Positions 60,229 through 64,000 of a stretch of 64,000 nucleotides of DNA are shown in pieces (position 1 is the first letter of the stretch; every line of letters begins with the position of its first letter). The stretch is from Bin127 sp965221625. Lineage in GTDB: Bacteria; Chloroflexota; Dehalococcoidia; Lucifugimonadales; Lucifugimonadaceae. Under the pieces are notes generated by a model. The model was not told where the DNA came from. It made no database searches and saw only the letters and a list, made by a program, of their open reading frames with translations. The DNA lies in NCBI GenBank assembly GCA_965221625.1, contig OZ244903.1, positions 1,488,001-1,552,000 on the forward strand, written 5' to 3'. A program made the position numbers and the translations under genes.

Positions 60229-61881
60229 ATGGTCGATCAAGAGTTCAAATCCAAGTTGCCCAAGTACGACTTTCCTAGCACTTTGGCGGAGCAGGAAAAG
60301 CACCTCAAGACGAACCCCATATTGAAGCGTATGGCTGAATCGCGTCGAAAGCTTGATGTCGACCATCATCGTCCGCGCTACCACTTCGTCAGCCCAGAGA
60401 GCAATCTGAATGATCCGAATGGGTTGTGTTTCTGGCAAGGCAGATGGCATCTGTTCTATCAGGGATATCCGCCCGAGGACATGCGAGTGCATTGGGGCCA
60501 CGCCGTCAGCGATGACTTGATACATTGGCGCGATCTGCCGTACGCAATCTACCCAGATTCAGAAGAGTGCTGCTTCTCTGGTGCAACACTGGTCGAAGAT
60601 GATCGAGTCATCGCAATGTACCACGGCACTCAAGCGGGAAACATGGTGGCAGTCGCCGCTGATCCGCTGCTCCTCAATTGGGAGAAGGTTTCAGGCAAAG
60701 CCGTAATTCCGTCGCCCGTACAGGACGGTTCCCCGCAGCAATACACAGTCTTCGATCCGTGCATCTGGAAACAAGGCGATTTCTACTATTCCTTGTCCGC
60801 CGGAACACTGCCCGACGGACCCGGCGGCAAGCGAATCGCCGCCGACTTCCTTTTCAGATCGGCGGATCTGATGAACTGGGAGTACCTGCATCCATTCGTT
60901 GAGAATGACCGATTCACGCTGGTAGGTGATGATGGGGCGTGTCCATACTTCTGGCCGATAGGTGATCGGTGGATACTGCCATTCTTCAGCCACATGAGCG
61001 GCGGACAGTACCTGCTGGGAGACTACGACACCGATCGCCAGAAGTTTGTGGTGACAAGTGCGGGTTTGTTCAACTTCGGTGCTGCAACACCTTCGGGCGT
61101 GCACGCACCTTCAGCCACGCCGGACGGCGATGGCGGCGTTATCGTCATCTTCAACATGAACCCCGGTTATCCTTCGGATGGTTGGAACCAAATCATGACG
61201 TTGCCGAGAAGGTTGACGTTAGGAGAGCACGAAGACGAGTTGAAAGTGGTTCCCGCCGGCGACATCACGTCTTTGCGCACCGATCATCAGCAAATCGGTG
61301 AAATCTTGCTTCCGGCGAACCAAGAGACGGTGATGGACGGCATCGAAGGCGATTCGATGGAGTTAGAGATCGAACTCGATCCACTCGATTCTCCGATGGT
61401 TGAGGTTAACGTACTGCGGTCTCCCGATCGCGCGGAGTTCACGAGGATTGCCTTCTATCCCAATCGCGGCTTCAGAGTGCATCGAGACCTGCCGAAGACT
61501 GGTGCGTTGTTGGCTAGTGGTCTGTCGGTAGTCCCGCTCTTCGGCGCGCCGCGTCCCGAACCGCAGATGCAGAGTCTGATCACGTTGGACACGTCGTACT
61601 CTTCGACTTTGCCCAACGCGCTTTCCCGAGCACCAGAGACTGCACCATTAGTGCTGACGGAAGGCGAGACGCTGAAGTTGCGCATATTCATCGACCGCAG
61701 CGTCGTTGAAGTTTTCGCCAACGACAAACAGTGCGTTGCCGCACGCGTATACCCCGGGCGCGACGACAGCGTCCGAGTTTCCATACGTGCACAGGGCAGT
61801 GCCGCAAAGCTGATCTCGCTCGATAGCTGGCAGATGCAATCCATCTACGATGACCTGATTGGTCACGCCTCAATTGGCTAG
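60229..61881 (+). CDS. GH32-like glycoside hydrolase (beta-fructosidase family) with altered acid site
   Basis: 550 residues. A five-bladed propeller domain (about 45-355) contains the nucleophile motif NDPNG (D62) and a transition-state-stabiliser position in TVFDPCIW (D176). A C-terminal beta-sandwich carries DRSVVEVFANDKQ. In canonical GH32 enzymes the general acid is the Glu of an E-C motif; here the same place reads GDDGACPYFW, with Ala237 before Cys238. So activity on sucrose, levan or inulin is doubtful, or D234/D235 may serve. There is no signal peptide. It is the last protein gene before tRNA-Leu. Confidence 0.85.
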   Translation: MVDQEFKSKLPKYDFPSTLAEQEKHLKTNPILKRMAESRRKLDVDHHRPRYHFVSPESNLNDPNGLCFWQGRWHLFYQGYPPEDMRVHWGHAVSDDLIHWRDLPYAIYPDSEECCFSGATLVEDDRVIAMYHGTQAGNMVAVAADPLLLNWEKVSGKAVIPSPVQDGSPQQYTVFDPCIWKQGDFYYSLSAGTLPDGPGGKRIAADFLFRSADLMNWEYLHPFVENDRFTLVGDDGACPYFWPIGDRWILPFFSHMSGGQYLLGDYDTDRQKFVVTSAGLFNFGAATPSGVHAPSATPDGDGGVIVIFNMNPGYPSDGWNQIMTLPRRLTLGEHEDELKVVPAGDITSLRTDHQQIGEILLPANQETVMDGIEGDSMELEIELDPLDSPMVEVNVLRSPDRAEFTRIAFYPNRGFRVHRDLPKTGALLASGLSVVPLFGAPRPEPQMQSLITLDTSYSSTLPNALSRAPETAPLVLTEGETLKLRIFIDRSVVEVFANDKQCVAARVYPGRDDSVRVSIRAQGSAAKLISLDSWQMQSIYDDLIGHASIG

Positions 61882-61915
61882 GGCAAACGGTTCCAAAAGT
61901 ACCATTTAGAGACGC

Positions 61916-61999
61916 GGGGGAGTGGCGGAATGGTAGACGCGCATGCCTTAGGAGCATGTGGCTTCGGCCGTGCGGGTTCGAATCCCGCCTCCCCCACCA
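61916..61999 (+). tRNA. tRNA-Leu (anticodon UAG)
   Basis: An 84-nt class II tRNA with encoded CCA. The acceptor stem is GGGGGAG / CTCCCCC. The D-arm is GCGGAATGGTAGACGC. The anticodon stem CATGC/GCATG encloses loop CTTAGGA, with TAG at positions 34-36. A long variable arm, typical of Leu, follows (TGGCTTCGGCCGT). The T-arm is GCGGGTTCGAATCCCGC, then discriminator A and CCA at 61997-61999. It reads CUN leucine codons, mainly CUA. Confidence 0.97.
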
Positions 62000-62010
62000 T
62001 GGAGGGGTGG

Positions 62011-62030
62011 TGACGCACTGTAACGCGTCA
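62011..62030 (+). terminator. Small stem-loop after tRNA-Leu
   Basis: TGACGC (62011-62016) pairs with GCGTCA (62025-62030) over an 8-base loop, 12 bases after the tRNA. It could end the tRNA transcript or be a processing signal; there is no U-tract. The run around the CCA (CCCCACC ATGG AGGGGTGG) is also self-complementary. Confidence 0.3.
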
Positions 62031-62070
62031 TGTGTGGGACAGCGAATCCGTTGAAGGAAACTCGAACGGC

Positions 62071-64000
62071 ATGATCAACAGACTCAGGTTGCGGTTTTTT
62101 GCCATTGCATCGCTTTTGAACTCGCTGTCTAGTGCTGAAGCCATCGAGCGGTTGAAGCAAGTGTGGAACTCCGTCAAGAGTCCGCCGGCAAAGACGTCTC
62201 AGTTGAAGGGATACAGGCTGCTTCTGGAGACGATGCTGTTCTGGCAGCTTGAAATCATCGCAGAAGAACCTGAGGTGCTGCGGCTGCAACAAGGCGGAGG
62301 TCTCCGCCGTTGGAATCGAGACAGAGAACGGAGTTCGGCTACGCGCTTCAAGACCTACATGTCTGAAAATTCTTCAGACTCGGCTTTCGTGGCGCATCAC
62401 ATTAACGAACTGCTTTTGAAGTTGGTCAGATCCGGCAACTGTTGGCCAAAATTTGAGGATGCCATTTCGGACTTGCGCACCTACACCGATTCATTACTGG
62501 ATTTGATCGACTACTGCGAGGCAGAACCACTGAGGAGAGATTGGTGTAAACCAGTTCCCGACACACCGGATCTGGTGCGAATGGTGGGAACCGAGACGTT
62601 GTATGACATATTTCATGATTGCGCATTCAAATGGGACGATCTTTGGGACTACGCACATACCGATGCCAACGAACGCGTCGGCAATAGGTCGCCGATCTCG
62701 CACCCGGTTTTCGAGTTGGAAACCTCCAAGGATCTTATCCAAACCGTTCCTGTCAACGTACGGCCTGTGAACGAGAATCTTGCCTCCGGAATCGATACGG
62801 CGTTAGAAATCTGCTTAGGATTCCCTTCGCAATCGCGACCTGCCTCTCCCGACGGTTCATCCAGATGGGCAGTCCTGCTTGACGAAACCTGCCAACAGTT
62901 TCAACCACGCAATTGGCCGATCGTCAACTTCGGACTGTCGACAGGCAACGATTTCCCGGTCGAAACTGTTAGGAACTTTAAGCCATATGAAACCGACGGA
63001 GCTTCAACGAGTGGGAAGCTTCTACCCAAAGAATTGCTGCAGATTCGCCTTGGCGACAACGCATCCCTCGCGACACGTTCCTACTCATACGATGATCCGT
63101 ATTTCGAAGCACTCGTTCGAGGTCGGGTTGGCATGTTGCCAAAATCTGAACGCGTGGAGATCCTAAAGATCGTGCACCATGCGAGTTCTAGTGAACCAAA
63201 CGCTACAGAGGGCCCTTGCCCTGAAATCCCGGATGGGAATCAATGGATTTCGTTAGCTGTCCGGGTTGGGCGTGATTGGCATATTGTCCACAACGTCGAT
63301 TGCGTTGGTCGTCGGAAGTCAACCGTTTGGGGGGTCTTGGACGAGCTGTGTGATCGCGTTGCGATAGAGAAGATTGGAGTGGTCGAAACAAGCGAGCTGC
63401 TTGGACTGTGTGATCTCAATCTTCAATTGGTCAACAATCAATTGAAAGCGGAGAAATCACGTAACGCTCGGCTGCGCGGATGCATTCCCGAGTTGTTGGC
63501 GGGAATGCTGCTAACGTATCAAGGGTTTCATCCCGTGAAGGTCAACGTCAAGTTGGCGAATCTTGGAAAGCTCAGGGACGTCGAGTTTGACGCCGTTGGA
63601 TACATATCCACTGACGATGGCGGCGAACTCAATGTGGTCGAAGTGAAGCGACAGTCGACGTACCAACAGCAACTGTTGCAAGAGCTGGAGGTTTTCGAGA
63701 AGAAGATGGCTGCCATTCGCACGGATCCCTCGACGGTTCTAGGTGAGTTGGGACTTAACTGTCCGGTCAAACGCATCCGCGGCACATTCATATCAATGGC
63801 CAGATTTGCACCCGGAGACGACGAATCTCGCGCCGACGAACTTTTACCAGATTGGCGCAGCATCACGCACAATCGGGTGCCGGAGTTAACTGAGTTCATC
63901 GACCAACTAGACGCTATTGAATTCTGGAATCGCGATCGATTCGAATGTGAATTGGAAAAGGCTGGTCTTCCCAACCTCCCGGTCGGTTTACTTGATGACG
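62071..64000 (+). CDS. Unknown large protein with C-terminal PD-(D/E)XK nuclease signature (partial)
   Basis: An open frame from the ATG at 62071 to the window edge: 643 codons with no stop. I recognise no full-length family. The N-terminal ~250 residues are helical (SAEAIERLKQVWNSVKSPP, LLLETMLFWQLEIIAEE). The 300-450 segment looks alpha/beta. Residues 470-530 match a restriction-nuclease core: E474 (CIPELLAGML), D507 (DVEFDAVGYI), and E524-V-K526 (LNVVEVKRQS), the E...D...ExK order. A helix with QELEVFEKKM follows. It is not a housekeeping nuclease I know. AAGGAA lies about 13 bases upstream. The position 71 bases after a tRNA gene suggests an acquired gene, possibly defence. Confidence 0.75.
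   Translation, partial: MINRLRLRFFAIASLLNSLSSAEAIERLKQVWNSVKSPPAKTSQLKGYRLLLETMLFWQLEIIAEEPEVLRLQQGGGLRRWNRDRERSSATRFKTYMSENSSDSAFVAHHINELLLKLVRSGNCWPKFEDAISDLRTYTDSLLDLIDYCEAEPLRRDWCKPVPDTPDLVRMVGTETLYDIFHDCAFKWDDLWDYAHTDANERVGNRSPISHPVFELETSKDLIQTVPVNVRPVNENLASGIDTALEICLGFPSQSRPASPDGSSRWAVLLDETCQQFQPRNWPIVNFGLSTGNDFPVETVRNFKPYETDGASTSGKLLPKELLQIRLGDNASLATRSYSYDDPYFEALVRGRVGMLPKSERVEILKIVHHASSSEPNATEGPCPEIPDGNQWISLAVRVGRDWHIVHNVDCVGRRKSTVWGVLDELCDRVAIEKIGVVETSELLGLCDLNLQLVNNQLKAEKSRNARLRGCIPELLAGMLLTYQGFHPVKVNVKLANLGKLRDVEFDAVGYISTDDGGELNVVEVKRQSTYQQQLLQELEVFEKKMAAIRTDPSTVLGELGLNCPVKRIRGTFISMARFAPGDDESRADELLPDWRSITHNRVPELTEFIDQLDAIEFWNRDRFECELEKAGLPNLPVGLLDD

Noticed and set aside
62426..62742. 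Minus-strand frames inside the nuclease gene
   Set aside because: Short antisense readings of a long uninterrupted plus-strand frame with good composition.

Overview
The window looks like a chromosomal segment of a free-living bacterium of the phylum Chloroflexota, most likely a marine or sponge-type SAR202-like lineage. This is an inference, not a database result. It rests on a near-complete futalosine-type menaquinone locus, large families of sugar-acid enzymes (enolase superfamily, IlvD/Edd, SMP-30, DUF4432, aldo/keto reductases), transport lipoproteins and anti-sigma-like proteins with Val/Glu-rich repeats followed by PTATP-type linkers, and many TTG/GTG starts. Base composition is moderately GC-rich and fairly even. 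I saw no transposase, integrase, rRNA operon or CRISPR array.

Layout. 1-2027: the start of pyrD (cut by the window edge), an unknown acidic protein and a threonine/serine dehydratase. 2339-8487: three tandem MFS exporters, then mutL. 8507-8586: a 4 x 20 bp direct repeat. 8618-18317: menaquinone genes in two co-directional blocks. The first holds a UbiA-type prenyltransferase, ubiX and ubiD. The second holds mqnE, mqnA, mqnC, a GNAT gene and mqnD. An oppositely oriented histidine-decarboxylase-like gene with an ACT-domain gene separates them. 18370-23148: an unknown protein, rhomboid protease, methyltransferase, tmRNA, YgjP-type metallopeptidase and EamA permease. 23268-32074: a catabolic cluster with two DUF4432 proteins, two zinc alcohol dehydrogenases, an enolase-superfamily dehydratase, an aldo/keto reductase, an amidohydrolase and a D-2-hydroxyacid dehydrogenase. 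32172-36105: two tiny membrane proteins and a type IIG-like restriction-modification protein with a perfect inverted repeat at its start.

36145-42220 (minus strand) is the most interesting block. It is a compact seven-gene set: a homocysteine S-methyltransferase, an MtaA/UroD-type zinc methyltransferase, a corrinoid protein, a RACo-type reductive activator, a four-cysteine 98-residue protein and two small proteins of unknown role. Together they resemble a disassembled methionine synthase in which an MtaA-like subunit may feed methyl groups to cobalamin. 42332-46811: a strong sigma-70 promoter, a peptide/opine-type ABC binding lipoprotein, a perfect 16-bp stem-loop and two permeases, with no ATPase genes in the window. 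46965-51771: a second sugar-acid catabolic set.

51855-59129 holds housekeeping and envelope functions: a small membrane protein, a 50-residue CxC...C protein, enoyl-CoA hydratase, comM, lepB, ECF sigma factor, membrane anti-sigma-like protein, SIMPL-domain protein and dcd. 59167-61881: SMP-30 lactonase and a GH32-like protein. 61916-61999: tRNA-Leu(UAG). From 62071 to the window edge runs a long unrecognised protein with a PD-(D/E)XK nuclease signature, immediately downstream of the tRNA and a candidate defence or mobile-element gene.
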